Positions 7,722 through 16,521 of a stretch of 36,713 nt of DNA are shown here, one piece after another. Under the pieces are notes generated by a model that saw only the letters and a list, made by a program, of their open reading frames with translations, had not been told where the DNA came from and made no database searches. The translations under genes and the position numbers were made by a program. The stretch is taken from assembly GCF_001612965.1 (NCBI RefSeq), contig NZ_BDBL01000064.1, positions 1 to 36,713 of the forward strand, read 5' to 3'. How positions within the stretch are numbered: position 1 is the stretch's first letter; every line of letters begins with the position of its first letter. The stretch is from Nocardia kruczakiae NBRC 101016 (GTDB lineage: Bacteria > Actinomycetota > Actinomycetes > Mycobacteriales > Mycobacteriaceae).

Positions 7722-9068
7722 TCATGCGTCCGGTTGTCCGGCCACGACAGGGCCGGCACCGTCAGGATCTGGCACACCCTCCAGTGCCGGGGTCTCCTCC
7801 GGCGCCGCGGGGCCGAACGGGCAGCCGGGGATCACAGCCCCCTCGGTCGACACGCTGCCGCGACAGGTGACGCCACGGAAGTCCGCCCGTGGCGAATCAC
7901 CATCGGCGCCGATGCGGGCGTTGTCGAACACCGTGCGGGAGGCATCGAAACGGGTGTCGGCGAACGTGATGTGCGAACCGCGGATCACGGCGTCGTCGAA
8001 ACGGGTGTCCGCGCCGGCGAAGCGGACGTTGTCGAAATGCGTCCGGCCGCCCTCGAAGCGGGTCTCCCGGAAATCCGTCGTGCCCGCCCCGAAGCTCGTG
8101 CCACTGAACGACGCCGATTCCCCGGCGAAGCGGGCACGCAGGAATCGTGTTCCCGGCCCGAGGAATTCGGCGCCGGTGAAATCTGCATTCCGATGGAAGA
8201 CGGCATCCACGAAACTCGTTCCGGCCCTGGAGGCGTGGTCGGTATAAGCGGTCGTGGCGAAGTGCGTGTTGTGGAACAGCACGTCGTTGTCGAATCGCGC
8301 GGCATGGAAGGTCACATGCTGGCCGACGAACATGACGTCGCTGAAGTTGGCCGAGCGGCTACCGGTGAAACGTGCGCCGCGCCAATGCGTATGCCGGCCG
8401 GCGAAGACCGCCCCACGGAAGTCCACATCCTCGAGCACCGCGTCGTCGAAGTTGAAATTATATGTGGACCAGGAAGTTTCGGCCGTAGGGCGCAGCCGCG
8501 AGGCGATCACCGAGACGATGGTGCGACGCACTTCACGATCGTTCTGACGCAGTTGGTACGCCCGCTCCACCTGGGAGCTCCCCGCCTCCTCGGTGATCTT
8601 GCGGGAGCTCAGGTGGGTGGCGCCCTCCTCGGGGTCGTAGGGCAGTCGCAGATAGCCGCACAGCACATCGATGCACTGCTGCCGCATGCCGCGCGGCGCG
8701 AACTCGTCCGCCACGCCGGCCATCGCGTAGACGCCGGCGATCCGCACCGCGACATCGGCATTACCCAGTTGCGCCGCCGCGGCGCCGAACAGTTGCGCGA
8801 AGCGGCCGCGTTCGTTGTCGCGCTGCTTGCGATAGGCCACGACCAGGGCCACCGCACCGCCGACGCCGGCCGAGACCGACAACGCGATCTTCGTCAGATC
8901 CAGCTGATTCGGCGTATCGGCCTTCGCACCGAGCACGAGCCACAGCGCCCACCAGGCGATACCCGCGATCGCCAAGCCGCCGAGCACCACCGTGACGACC
9001 GATACCAGCAGTGCCGAGCGCTGTATCCGCTGAGCCTGCCGCTGCAGAAAAGTCCCCCGCCGAGCCAT
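7722..9068 (-). CDS. Membrane-anchored pentapeptide-repeat-like protein with a 12-residue period
   Basis: 448 residues from ATG 9068; a longer open frame upstream lacks family character. Two hydrophobic helices (about 19-48 and 59-80) are followed by a conserved helical segment RFAQLFGAAAAQLG...VRIAGVYAMAGVADE (abbreviated). Residues about 220-415 are a quasi-regular beta-helix region with Phe at fixed places. Units such as TRFEGGRTHFDN, VRFAGADTRFDD, AVIRGSHITFAD and TRFDASRTVFDN repeat every 12 residues rather than strictly every 5. Such proteins are common in actinobacteria and their function is unsettled. The C-terminus is Pro/Ala/Gly-rich. Confidence 0.85.
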   Translation of the reverse strand: MARRGTFLQRQAQRIQRSALLVSVVTVVLGGLAIAGIAWWALWLVLGAKADTPNQLDLTKIALSVSAGVGGAVALVVAYRKQRDNERGRFAQLFGAAAAQLGNADVAVRIAGVYAMAGVADEFAPRGMRQQCIDVLCGYLRLPYDPEEGATHLSSRKITEEAGSSQVERAYQLRQNDREVRRTIVSVIASRLRPTAETSWSTYNFNFDDAVLEDVDFRGAVFAGRHTHWRGARFTGSRSANFSDVMFVGQHVTFHAARFDNDVLFHNTHFATTAYTDHASRAGTSFVDAVFHRNADFTGAEFLGPGTRFLRARFAGESASFSGTSFGAGTTDFRETRFEGGRTHFDNVRFAGADTRFDDAVIRGSHITFADTRFDASRTVFDNARIGADGDSPRADFRGVTCRGSVSTEGAVIPGCPFGPAAPEETPALEGVPDPDGAGPVVAGQPDA

Positions 9069-9199
9069 GGGCGCATAGTAACGAGAATTCGAATCCGCCA
9101 CAGCCTCCACGGAATTCGGCCCGCCGCAGCGCGACGATGCGGTGCACACCTTCCCGGTGCGCACCGCATCCTCCTGTCGGGCACTCTGTTTCGCGGCGA

Positions 9200-10405
9200 T
9201 CAGGCCGCCGCGCGACTCCCGCGCACACCGATCGCGGCCGCGGTCAGGCACGCCAGGGCGACCACCACCACGAACCACGGGAAGATCTTTCCCATCCCCC
9301 ACTGGGTGGCGGCCCAGCCGGCCAGGACGGTCGGCAGCGCCATCGCGGTATAGGCCAGCAGGTAATAGGCGGACATGGTCTCGCCGCGCTTGTGCTGCGG
9401 CACCACATTCGACAGATGCCGCAGCGAACCGCCGAAGCCCAGGCCGAAGGTGGCGCCGAGCAGGACCCCGGCCAGCAGGACCACCACCCAGTTGTGGGTC
9501 GCGAGCGCCGGAATGGTCAGCAGCAGGGCGATCGCCATCCCGGTGTCACCGCCGATGGCCGCGCGACGCGCCGGAATCGCGGTCGCGAACAGCTGAGCCA
9601 GGGCCCCGGCCGTCGCGGTGGAAGCGACCACGGCACCGCCGAAGACCAGATTGTGCACGCCGGTCTTCTCCGCGGCCAGCGAGGGATACAGCGACAGCAG
9701 CACACCGAGCACCGACCAGGCCGCCATCACGCCGAGCGCCGAGAACCAGAAGTCGGCCCGGATCTCCTGCGGTACCGCCGGTTTCGCGATCCGGATCGGA
9801 CCCGACATCCGCGCGGTGTGGGTTTCGGTCATCACCACCACGCCGACGCCGATCAGCAGGCAGAACACCGTGATCACCACATAGGGCGTGCGCAGCGGAT
9901 GCGGGACGTACTGCGCCAGCAGTGCCGAACCCAGAATGGCCACGGCCATACCGACATTGAACGCCACACCGGTCAGTTGTCCCGATCGCGCACCGTGCTG
10001 CGGACGCAGATCCAGCAGTGCCGCCGCCCCGGCGACCACGGTCGCGCCGACGGCCACACCGTGCAGCGCCCGGGCCACCAGCAGCATCGCGACATTGTCG
10101 GCGAACAGGAAGACGATCAGCCCGAGCACCATCGTGGCGAGGGCGCCCAGCAACACCGGCTTGCGGCCGACGACATCGGAGATCTTGCCCGACACCAGCA
10201 CCGCGGCCAGGGCGGCGACGGCGTAGACGGCGAAGACGATGGTGGTGGTCAGCGGCGAGAAATGCCATTCCTTCTGGTACAGGCCGTAGAGCGGGGCGGG
10301 AACACCGGACACACCGAGCGCTACTCCACTGGCGACCAGAATCAGTGCATAGGCCCAGGACTGTGTGGTCCGCTGAGCCGGTGCAACCGTGACAGTTGCG
10401 GCCAT
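9200..10405 (-). CDS. MFS transporter, probable drug/metabolite exporter
   Basis: 401 residues from ATG 10405 with GGAGA just upstream. About 12 hydrophobic segments are spread over the chain, and the MFS motif A appears as GKISDVVGRKPV after the second segment. Size and arrangement fit the DHA1-like efflux branch. It is divergent from an ArsR-type repressor gene, and the 96 bp between them carries two copies of the same inverted repeat. This arrangement suggests that the exporter is repressed until a ligand releases the repressor. Substrate unknown. Confidence 0.9.
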   Translation of the reverse strand: MAATVTVAPAQRTTQSWAYALILVASGVALGVSGVPAPLYGLYQKEWHFSPLTTTIVFAVYAVAALAAVLVSGKISDVVGRKPVLLGALATMVLGLIVFLFADNVAMLLVARALHGVAVGATVVAGAAALLDLRPQHGARSGQLTGVAFNVGMAVAILGSALLAQYVPHPLRTPYVVITVFCLLIGVGVVVMTETHTARMSGPIRIAKPAVPQEIRADFWFSALGVMAAWSVLGVLLSLYPSLAAEKTGVHNLVFGGAVVASTATAGALAQLFATAIPARRAAIGGDTGMAIALLLTIPALATHNWVVVLLAGVLLGATFGLGFGGSLRHLSNVVPQHKRGETMSAYYLLAYTAMALPTVLAGWAATQWGMGKIFPWFVVVVALACLTAAAIGVRGSRAAA

Positions 10406-10424
10406 CGATTCTCTCCATCAGGTA

Positions 10425-10444
10425 AGTTTGATTGCGATCGAACT
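10425..10444. promoter_or_regulatory. Operator candidate 1 for the MFS/ArsR pair
   Basis: AGTTTGAT-TGCG-ATCGAACT: 8-bp arms with one mismatch around a 4-bp centre, ending 19 bp upstream of the MFS start codon. Same half-site as the second copy centred 36 bp away. Confidence 0.65.
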
Positions 10445-10460
10445 CAACCACCGTAGCGAT

Positions 10461-10480
10461 GGTTTGATTCCCATCAAACC
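10461..10480. promoter_or_regulatory. Operator candidate 2 for the MFS/ArsR pair
   Basis: GGTTTGAT-TCCC-ATCAAACC: perfect 8-bp arms around a 4-bp centre, located 21 bp before the ArsR-type gene start. With copy 1 it defines a half-site GTTTGAT, spaced as expected for a dimeric winged-helix repressor controlling both divergent promoters. Confidence 0.7.
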
Positions 10481-10501
10481 GAATTTCCCGTGAGAAAGAT
10501 C

Positions 10502-10846
10502 ATGAGCGATAGCAACAAGACCGTGGAATCGCATCCGGTCGCCACCGTGCAGGAGGTGCTCGGTGCCCTGCACGACCCGGTACGACTCGAGATGGTGCGC
10601 AGGCTCAGCAATGCCGGCGGCCCGGTGCGCTGCGGCATGCTCTACGACACCATCAACAAATCGACCGCGACCCACCACCTGAAGATCCTGCGCGAGGCCG
10701 GGGTCACCGAACGCATCGTCGCCGACGGCCAGACCTATGCCCGGCTGCGCTCGGAGGAGGTCGAGCACGCCCTGCCCGGACTGCTCGCGGCGGTGGTGGG
10801 CGCCGCCAATCGCGCGGGCGACTCCGGCGCCGCACCGCGCGACTGA
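10502..10846 (+). CDS. ArsR-type winged-helix transcriptional regulator
   Basis: 114 residues from ATG 10502, with a GAGAAAG purine stretch just before it; an upstream GTG (10490) is possible. The winged helix-turn-helix lies at about 20-85, with recognition helix region KSTATHHLKILREAGV. The metal-binding CxC motif of classical ArsR/SmtB proteins is absent, so it probably senses a small organic ligand or another signal. It is divergent from an MFS exporter with shared operators and very likely represses it and itself. Its stop lies 1 bp from the convergent pepR stop. Confidence 0.88.
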   Translation: MSDSNKTVESHPVATVQEVLGALHDPVRLEMVRRLSNAGGPVRCGMLYDTINKSTATHHLKILREAGVTERIVADGQTYARLRSEEVEHALPGLLAAVVGAANRAGDSGAAPRD

Positions 10847-10847
10847 C

Positions 10848-12335
10848 TCAGTCCACCAATCGCTTCACCGCACCGGGCAGGTCGCGCGCGCGCCGATACG
10901 GTCCCGCCACCGAGGCCGCGTACGGCCGCGCCAGCAGGGTGCGGGCGATCGCGGAGACCTCCGCGGTGGTGACGGCATCGATGCGCGCCAGCGTCTCCGA
11001 GACGCTGCGGTGATTGCCGTAGCTGAGTTCGCTGCGGCCGATGCGGTTCATCCGGGAGCCGGAATCCTCGAGGCCCAGCACCAGCCCGCCACGCAACGAT
11101 CCCTTGGCCCGTGCACATTCGGCATCGGTGATCCCGTTGGCGGCGACGTCTTCCAGCACCTCACGCGCCAGCGTCGTCACCTCGGCCAGGTTCTCCGGCT
11201 GACATCCCAGATAGACCGAGAACGCGCCGGTGTCGGCGAAGGTGTCGACACTGGAGTACACCGAATACGCCAGGCCGCGTTCCTCCCGAATCCTCTGGAA
11301 GAGACGGGAACTGAGCCCGCCGCCGAGCACCGTGTTCAGCACCGACAGCGGCCAGCGCTTATGCCCTTCGTGCCGGCCGAACGCGCGCACCCCGAACACC
11401 AGATGCGCCTGTTCGCTGTCGCGGTAGGTCCACTGCAGCTGCGGTGACGTGCGCTTGCGGAAGTGGCCCTCCCGGCGCGGCGCCGGTTCCCGCAACGGAT
11501 CGAGCCGGTCGGCGAACGCGCGGTGCACCAGCTCCACGGTGTGTTCGTGCTCGATATTGCCGGCCACCGCCACCACCATCCGGTCCGGACGGTAGCGGCG
11601 CAGATGGAACCCGCGCAGCTGCGCGGCCGTCATCTGCTCGATCGAGTCGACGGTGCCGATCACCGGCCGCCCGATCGGATGATCGCCGAACAGCGCGGTC
11701 AGGAACGAGTCGCCGACCAGGTCCTCCGGATCGTCGTCGCGCATCGAGATCTCCTCGAGCACCACCTGACGTTCCACGTCGACGTCGATCGGACGGCACA
11801 GCCCGTTCAGCACCACGTCGGAGACGACGTCGACCGCGAGCGGCAGATCGTCGTCCAGGACGTGCGCGTAATAGCAGGTCTGCTCCTTGGCGGTGAACGC
11901 GTTGAGTTCTCCGCCGACCGCGTCGACGGCCTCGGCGATGTCCAGCGCCGTCCGGGTCGGGGTCGCCTTGAACAGCAGGTGTTCCAGGAAATGCGCGGCG
12001 CCGGCCACGGTGGGGCCCTCGTCGCGTGAACCCACACCCACCCACACGCCGATCGATGCCGATCGCACGCCGGGCACATGTTCGGTGACCACCCGCAATC
12101 CGCCGGGCAGGACCGTACGCCGCACCCCCGTGTCGGAGAACGAACCGTCCTCGGCGAGCACCAGCGAAGAGCCCCCCTGCTCGAGGGCGAGCAAGGGGGC
12201 CTCGGCGCTGGGGGTCTTCGCCGGAGTCCTCGCGCGCGAGGCTTGCTTCGTCTTCGGCGCGCGAGCTGTGGTGCCCGGCGCGCGCGTCGAAACCGAGGGT
12301 TTCGCGGCGCGCGCCGAGGACTTCTTCTTCGTCAC
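10848..12335 (-). CDS. pepR: M16-family zinc metalloprotease (PepR-type)
   Basis: About 495 residues from GTG 12335; a TTG at 12341 is an alternative start. Counting from the TTG, the inverted zinc motif HFLEH is at 117-121 with the distal ligand Glu near 197 (VVLEEISMRDDDPEDL). This is the canonical active M16 arrangement, and the second, inactive M16 fold follows to the C-terminus (GGGLSSRLFQRIREERGLAYS). The first 70 or so residues are a Lys/Ala/Thr/Pro-rich tail that, compared with my recollection of the mycobacterial protein (about 438 residues), is an extension. It lies just downstream of pnp on the same strand, as in M. tuberculosis. The substrate is not established. Confidence 0.92.
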   Translation of the reverse strand: MTKKKSSARAAKPSVSTRAPGTTARAPKTKQASRARTPAKTPSAEAPLLALEQGGSSLVLAEDGSFSDTGVRRTVLPGGLRVVTEHVPGVRSASIGVWVGVGSRDEGPTVAGAAHFLEHLLFKATPTRTALDIAEAVDAVGGELNAFTAKEQTCYYAHVLDDDLPLAVDVVSDVVLNGLCRPIDVDVERQVVLEEISMRDDDPEDLVGDSFLTALFGDHPIGRPVIGTVDSIEQMTAAQLRGFHLRRYRPDRMVVAVAGNIEHEHTVELVHRAFADRLDPLREPAPRREGHFRKRTSPQLQWTYRDSEQAHLVFGVRAFGRHEGHKRWPLSVLNTVLGGGLSSRLFQRIREERGLAYSVYSSVDTFADTGAFSVYLGCQPENLAEVTTLAREVLEDVAANGITDAECARAKGSLRGGLVLGLEDSGSRMNRIGRSELSYGNHRSVSETLARIDAVTTAEVSAIARTLLARPYAASVAGPYRRARDLPGAVKRLVD

Positions 12336-12345
12336 ATCCAACTAT

Positions 12346-14631
12346 TTACTCGGCCGCGGCCTCGGCTGCAGCCGGAGCCTCGTCGGCGGCGGGGGCGGAT
12401 GCCTCTGCGGTGTCTTCTTCGGCGACCGGGACCAGCGAGATCTTGCCGCGGTTGTCGATATCGGCGATCTCGACCCGGATCTTGTCGCCGACGTTCACCA
12501 CGTCCTCGACCTTGCCGACCCGCTTGCCGTTGCCAAGCTTCGAGATGTGCACCAGACCGTCGCGGCCCGGCAGCAGCGAGACGAACGCGCCGAAGGCGGT
12601 GGTCTTGACGACCGTGCCCAGGAAGCGCTCGCCGACCTTCGGCAGCTGCGGGTTGGCGATGGCGTTGATCGCGTCGATCGCGGCCTGCGCCGACGGGCCG
12701 TCGGTCGCGCCGACGAACACGGTGCCGTCGTCCTCGATGGAGATGTTGGCGCCGGTGTCCTCGGTGATCTGGTTGATGACCTTGCCCTTGGGCCCGATCA
12801 CCTCGCCGATCTTGTCGACCGGGATCTTGATGGCGGTGACGCGCGGCGCGTAGGGGCTCATCTCGTCCGGGGTGGCGATGGCCTCGGCCATCACGTCCAG
12901 GATGGTCAGGCGCGCGTCGCGAGCCTGGTTCAGCGCACCCGCCAGCACCTTCGACGGAATGCCGTCGAGCTTGGTGTCGAGCTGCAGCGCGGTGACGAAG
13001 TCGCGGGTACCGGCGACCTTGAAGTCCATATCGCCGAAGGCGTCCTCGGCCCCGAGGATGTCGGTCAGCGCGACGTAGCGGGTCTCCGACTCACCGTTGT
13101 CGCCGGCGACCTCGTCGGACACCAGACCCATGGCGATACCGGCGACCGGCGACTTCAGCGGCACACCCGCGTTCAGCAGCGACAGCGTGGAGGCACACAC
13201 CGAACCCATCGAGGTGGATCCGTTGGAGCTCAGCGCTTCCGACACCTGACGGATGGCGTAGGGGAACTCCTCCTGGCTCGGCAGCACCGGCACCAGCGCC
13301 CGCTCGGCGAGCGCGCCGTGGCCGATCTCGCGCCGCTTGGGCGAGCCGACACGGCCGGTCTCACCGGTGGAGAACGGCGGGAAGTTGTAGTGGTGCATGT
13401 AGCGCTTGCTGGTCTCCGGGCCGAGCGAATCGACCTGCTGGGCCATCTTCACCATGTCGAGGGTGGTGACGCCCAGGATCTGGGTCTCACCGCGCTCGAA
13501 CAGCGCCGAACCGTGCGCCCGCGGCACCACGGCGACCTCGGCGGACAGCGCCCGGATATCGGCCAGGCCACGCCCGTCGATGCGGAAGCCGTCGGACAGG
13601 ATGCGCTGGCGCACAAGCTTCTTGGTGACCGAGCGGAACGCCGCGCCGATCTCCTTCTCGCGGCCCTCGAAGTCCTCGGTCAGGGCCGAGAGCACCTCGA
13701 GCTTGATCTCGTCGATGCGCTCCTCGCGCTCCTGCTTGCCGGCGATCGACAGCGCCTCGCTCAGCGGGTTCTTCGCGGTGCCCTCGACCGCGGTGTAGAC
13801 GTCGGCCTCGTACGGCGGGAAGAGCGGGAAGTCCTCGGTGGGCTTGGAGGCCAGCGCCGCCAGATCGGCCTGTGCCTTGCACAGTCGCGCGATGAACGGC
13901 TTGGCCGCCTCGAGGCCTTCGGCCACAACGGTTTCCGTCGGCGCCTGAGCACCGTCCTCGACCAGCGCGATGACCTTCTCGGTCGCCTCGGCCTCGACCA
14001 TCATGATCGCGACGTCACCGGAGTCGACGACGCGGCCGGCGACGACCATGTCGAACACGGCCTCCTCCAGCTGCTCGACGGTCGGGAACGCGACCCACTG
14101 GCCCTGGATCAGGGCCACCCGCACACCGCCGACCGGACCCGAGAACGGCAGTCCCGCAATCTGAGTCGAGGCCGAGGCCGCGTTGATGGCGACCACGTCG
14201 TAGAGATCGTTGGGGTCCAGGCTCATCACCGTGACCACGACCTGGATCTCGTTGCGCAGGCCGTCGACGAACGACGGGCGCAGCGGACGGTCGATCAGGC
14301 GGCAGGTCAGGATCGCGTCGGTGGAGGGGCGGCCCTCGCGACGGAAGAACGAGCCGGGGATGCGGCCCGCGGCGTACATGCGCTCCTCGACGTCGACCGT
14401 CAGCGGGAAGAAGTCGAACTGGTCCTTGGGGTGCTTACCGGCCGTGGTGGCCGACAGCAGCATGGTCTCGTCGTCCAGGTAGGCGACGACGGAGCCGGCG
14501 GCCTGCTTGGCCAGGCGTCCGGTCTCGAACCGGACGGTGCGGGTGCCGTAGCTCCCGTTGTCGATCAGGGCCACCGATTCGAACACACCGGGTTCGACCT
14601 CGATGGCGGAGCTCGTCTGGGATTCGGTCAT
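12346..14631 (-). CDS. pnp: Polyribonucleotide nucleotidyltransferase (PNPase)
   Basis: 761 residues from ATG 14631. Order of domains: first RNase PH-like core (FFRREGRPSTDAILTCRLIDR region), helical linker, second catalytic RNase PH-like core (GSTSMGSVCASTLSLLNAGV region), a KH domain with the GPKGK loop, then an S1 domain (FGAFVSLLPGRDGLVHIS). It ends in an acidic Ala/Glu tail. It is the phosphorolytic 3'-5' exoribonuclease of the RNA decay machinery and often acts with RNase E or J. It sits between rpsO upstream and pepR downstream, and is probably cotranscribed with pepR (gap of about 10 bp). Confidence 0.98.
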   Translation of the reverse strand: MTESQTSSAIEVEPGVFESVALIDNGSYGTRTVRFETGRLAKQAAGSVVAYLDDETMLLSATTAGKHPKDQFDFFPLTVDVEERMYAAGRIPGSFFRREGRPSTDAILTCRLIDRPLRPSFVDGLRNEIQVVVTVMSLDPNDLYDVVAINAASASTQIAGLPFSGPVGGVRVALIQGQWVAFPTVEQLEEAVFDMVVAGRVVDSGDVAIMMVEAEATEKVIALVEDGAQAPTETVVAEGLEAAKPFIARLCKAQADLAALASKPTEDFPLFPPYEADVYTAVEGTAKNPLSEALSIAGKQEREERIDEIKLEVLSALTEDFEGREKEIGAAFRSVTKKLVRQRILSDGFRIDGRGLADIRALSAEVAVVPRAHGSALFERGETQILGVTTLDMVKMAQQVDSLGPETSKRYMHHYNFPPFSTGETGRVGSPKRREIGHGALAERALVPVLPSQEEFPYAIRQVSEALSSNGSTSMGSVCASTLSLLNAGVPLKSPVAGIAMGLVSDEVAGDNGESETRYVALTDILGAEDAFGDMDFKVAGTRDFVTALQLDTKLDGIPSKVLAGALNQARDARLTILDVMAEAIATPDEMSPYAPRVTAIKIPVDKIGEVIGPKGKVINQITEDTGANISIEDDGTVFVGATDGPSAQAAIDAINAIANPQLPKVGERFLGTVVKTTAFGAFVSLLPGRDGLVHISKLGNGKRVGKVEDVVNVGDKIRVEIADIDNRGKISLVPVAEEDTAEASAPAADEAPAAAEAAAE

Positions 14632-15033
14632 ATTTCTGTCTCAACCTCTCGTCTCGCCGGATCGAACGCCCTCGCGGCGCGCTCCGGCTGGGTGTCCCTG
14701 CGCTGTTTCCCTGCCCGGAGGCAGCGGCTTCCCTGCACAGGGGCAGCCGTACCCGGGTTCGGGCGCGCGACAGCCCTCCTGGCTGCGGCGCGACACCCGG
14801 CCGATCCCCCATGGAACCGGCGACGCGGAGGCGGTCATCGATCGAAGCCCGCCGGCAACTCTCGCCGAAAGGCCACTACCGAAGACCGACGCCACGCGTG
14901 CGGGTGCATACGGCTGGTGCGGTGCCGATATACGACTAGCCGACGGGGAGATTCTATGCCTCCCCATCGGCTGCGCGTTAACTACCTGTGATTGTCAGCG
15001 CGTCTGTCTCGCGTCCGTGCGGGCGCGAACAGA
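14632..15033 (-). other. 402-bp rpsO-pnp intergenic region with hairpins
   Basis: No convincing gene is seen here. The strand read by pnp contains a GC-rich imperfect hairpin at 14726-14748 (arms GGCT...AGCC with inner CCCTG/CAGGG on the plus strand), as well as the hairpin directly after rpsO (15003-15033, listed separately). In many bacteria the rpsO-pnp interval is where RNase cleavage starts autogenous control of pnp. A long, structured leader fits that, but this is inference by analogy. Confidence 0.5.
15003..15033 (-). terminator. Hairpin immediately after rpsO
   Basis: On the plus strand, TCTGT (15003-15007) pairs with ACAGA (15029-15033), TCGCG (15009-15013) with CGCGA (15024-15028), and CC with GG, closing a GTGC loop. 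The hairpin abuts the rpsO stop codon. No T-run follows on the transcribed strand, so it may be a processing or stability element rather than a strict intrinsic terminator. Confidence 0.5.
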
Positions 15034-15303
15034 TCAACGCCGCAGTCCGAGCCGCTCGATCAGCGAACGGTAGCGCTCGATGTCCTTGTCCTGCAGGTAC
15101 TTCGACAGCCGCCGGCGGCGACCGATCAGACCCAGCAGGCCGTGGCGGGTGTGGTGATCGTGCTTGTGCACCTTCAGGTGCTCGGTGAGGTCGGAGATCC
15201 GCTTGGACAGCAGCGCGATCTGGGCCTCCGGCGAACCGGTGTCCTTCTCGTGCAGGCCGTACTCCTTGAGGATGGCCGACTTCTGCTCGGTGGTCAGAGC
15301 CAC
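15034..15303 (-). CDS. rpsO: 30S ribosomal protein S15
   Basis: 89 residues, exactly the S15 length, from GTG 15303 preceded by AAGGAG. Conserved S15 features are present: GSPEAQIALLSKRI, the HKHDHHTRHGLL motif that contacts 16S rRNA helices 20-22, and the GRRRRLSKYLQ segment. It is a primary-binding ribosomal protein of the small subunit platform. It lies upstream of pnp and 160 bp downstream of ribF on the same strand. Confidence 0.99.
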   Translation of the reverse strand: MALTTEQKSAILKEYGLHEKDTGSPEAQIALLSKRISDLTEHLKVHKHDHHTRHGLLGLIGRRRRLSKYLQDKDIERYRSLIERLGLRR

Positions 15304-15463
15304 GAAACACTCCTTGATTCTCAGTCCGCGCTCGAGGAAACCGGGAAATCCCGAGCGGGCGCCACCGCGGACCGCAGCAGACCCGACGAGCCAGCCTACC
15401 GGATCGGCGCAGCCGGACCGAATCGGGCCGGCCCGGCCGACCCGCCCCTTGCAGCGGAGTCGC

Positions 15464-16447
15464 TCAGCGCTGGGCTTCGCTCGCCTCGGCGGCGGCGAGC
15501 ACCTGCCGCGTCTGCTCGACGTCCTCGCCCATGGCCCGGACCAGATCGTCGATCGAGTCGAAGCGACGCATCCCGCGCAGATGCCGGACGAAATCCACCG
15601 CCACATGCTGGCCGTACAGATCCGCCTCGGTGTCCAGGACGAAGGCCTCGACCGTGCGGGTGCGGCCGGAGAAGGTCGGATTGGTGCCCACCGAGATCGC
15701 GGCCATGGCCCGCTTGCCCGGACGCGTGACGCCGACCGTCTCACCGGCGGCCAGCACGGTGAACCACCCCGCGTACACACCATCGGCCGGGATCGCCGCA
15801 TGCATCGGCGGAGCCACGTTGGCGGTCGGGAAGCCGAGTTCGCGACCGCGACCGTCGCCGTGGACCACGACACCCTCGACCCGGTGCGGGCGGCCGAGCG
15901 CGTCGGCCGCCGCGGCCATGTCACCGGCGTCGACGCAGGCGCGGATGTAGGTGGAGGAGAAGGTGACCGCGTGTTCGCCGACCAACTTCACGCCGTCGAC
16001 CTCGAAACCGAACCGGCCGCCCAGCTCGCGCATGGTCTCCACGGTCCCGGCCGCCTTCTTGCCGAAGGTGAAGTTGTCGCCCACCACGACCTCGGCGACA
16101 TGCAACTTCTCGACCAGCAGGTCGTGCACGTAGCGGCCCGGGGTGAGCTTCATGAAGTCCTGGGTGAACGGCATCACCAGGAACACATCGATACCGAGTT
16201 CCTCGACCAGTTCCGCGCGCCGGGTCAACGTGGTGAGCTGCGCCGGATGCGATCCGGGACGCACCACTTCCATGGGATGCGGGTCGAAGGTCATGAGAAC
16301 CGAGGGAACACCGCGCACCGCAGCGGATTTCACCGCGCGGCTGATCAATTGGGCGTGACCGCGATGCACACCGTCGAACACGCCGATGGTGAGCACACAC
16401 CGGCCCCAGTCCGGTGGCATTTCCTCGAGACTTCGCCATCTCTGCAC
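15464..16447 (-). CDS. ribF: Bifunctional riboflavin kinase/FAD synthetase
   Basis: 327 residues from GTG 16447. The nucleotidyltransferase domain has GVFDGVHRGH (22-31) and TFSSTYIR; the C-terminal flavokinase domain has GRPHRVEGVVVHGDGRGRE and GFPTANV. It converts riboflavin to FMN and then FAD. The reverse strand has TAGGCT at 16460-16455, about 7 nt before GTG, so the transcript may be leaderless; a six-codon upstream extension is less likely. It is divergent from mntR across an intergenic region carrying three long repeats. Confidence 0.97.
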   Translation of the reverse strand: MQRWRSLEEMPPDWGRCVLTIGVFDGVHRGHAQLISRAVKSAAVRGVPSVLMTFDPHPMEVVRPGSHPAQLTTLTRRAELVEELGIDVFLVMPFTQDFMKLTPGRYVHDLLVEKLHVAEVVVGDNFTFGKKAAGTVETMRELGGRFGFEVDGVKLVGEHAVTFSSTYIRACVDAGDMAAAADALGRPHRVEGVVVHGDGRGRELGFPTANVAPPMHAAIPADGVYAGWFTVLAAGETVGVTRPGKRAMAAISVGTNPTFSGRTRTVEAFVLDTEADLYGQHVAVDFVRHLRGMRRFDSIDDLVRAMGEDVEQTRQVLAAAEASEAQR

Positions 16448-16521
16448 ACACCGAAGCCTACGCAAGCACGGTCACGAACCGGGATTCGGCGGGGCGGTTG
16501 TTCACCCGACCGTCACCCACC

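Noticed and set aside
11887..14991. A 1,034-codon open frame on the plus strand opposite pepR and pnp.
   Set aside because: It is the shadow of two well-supported genes in GC-rich DNA. Its product is low-complexity and Arg/Gly/Asp-rich, with no domain.
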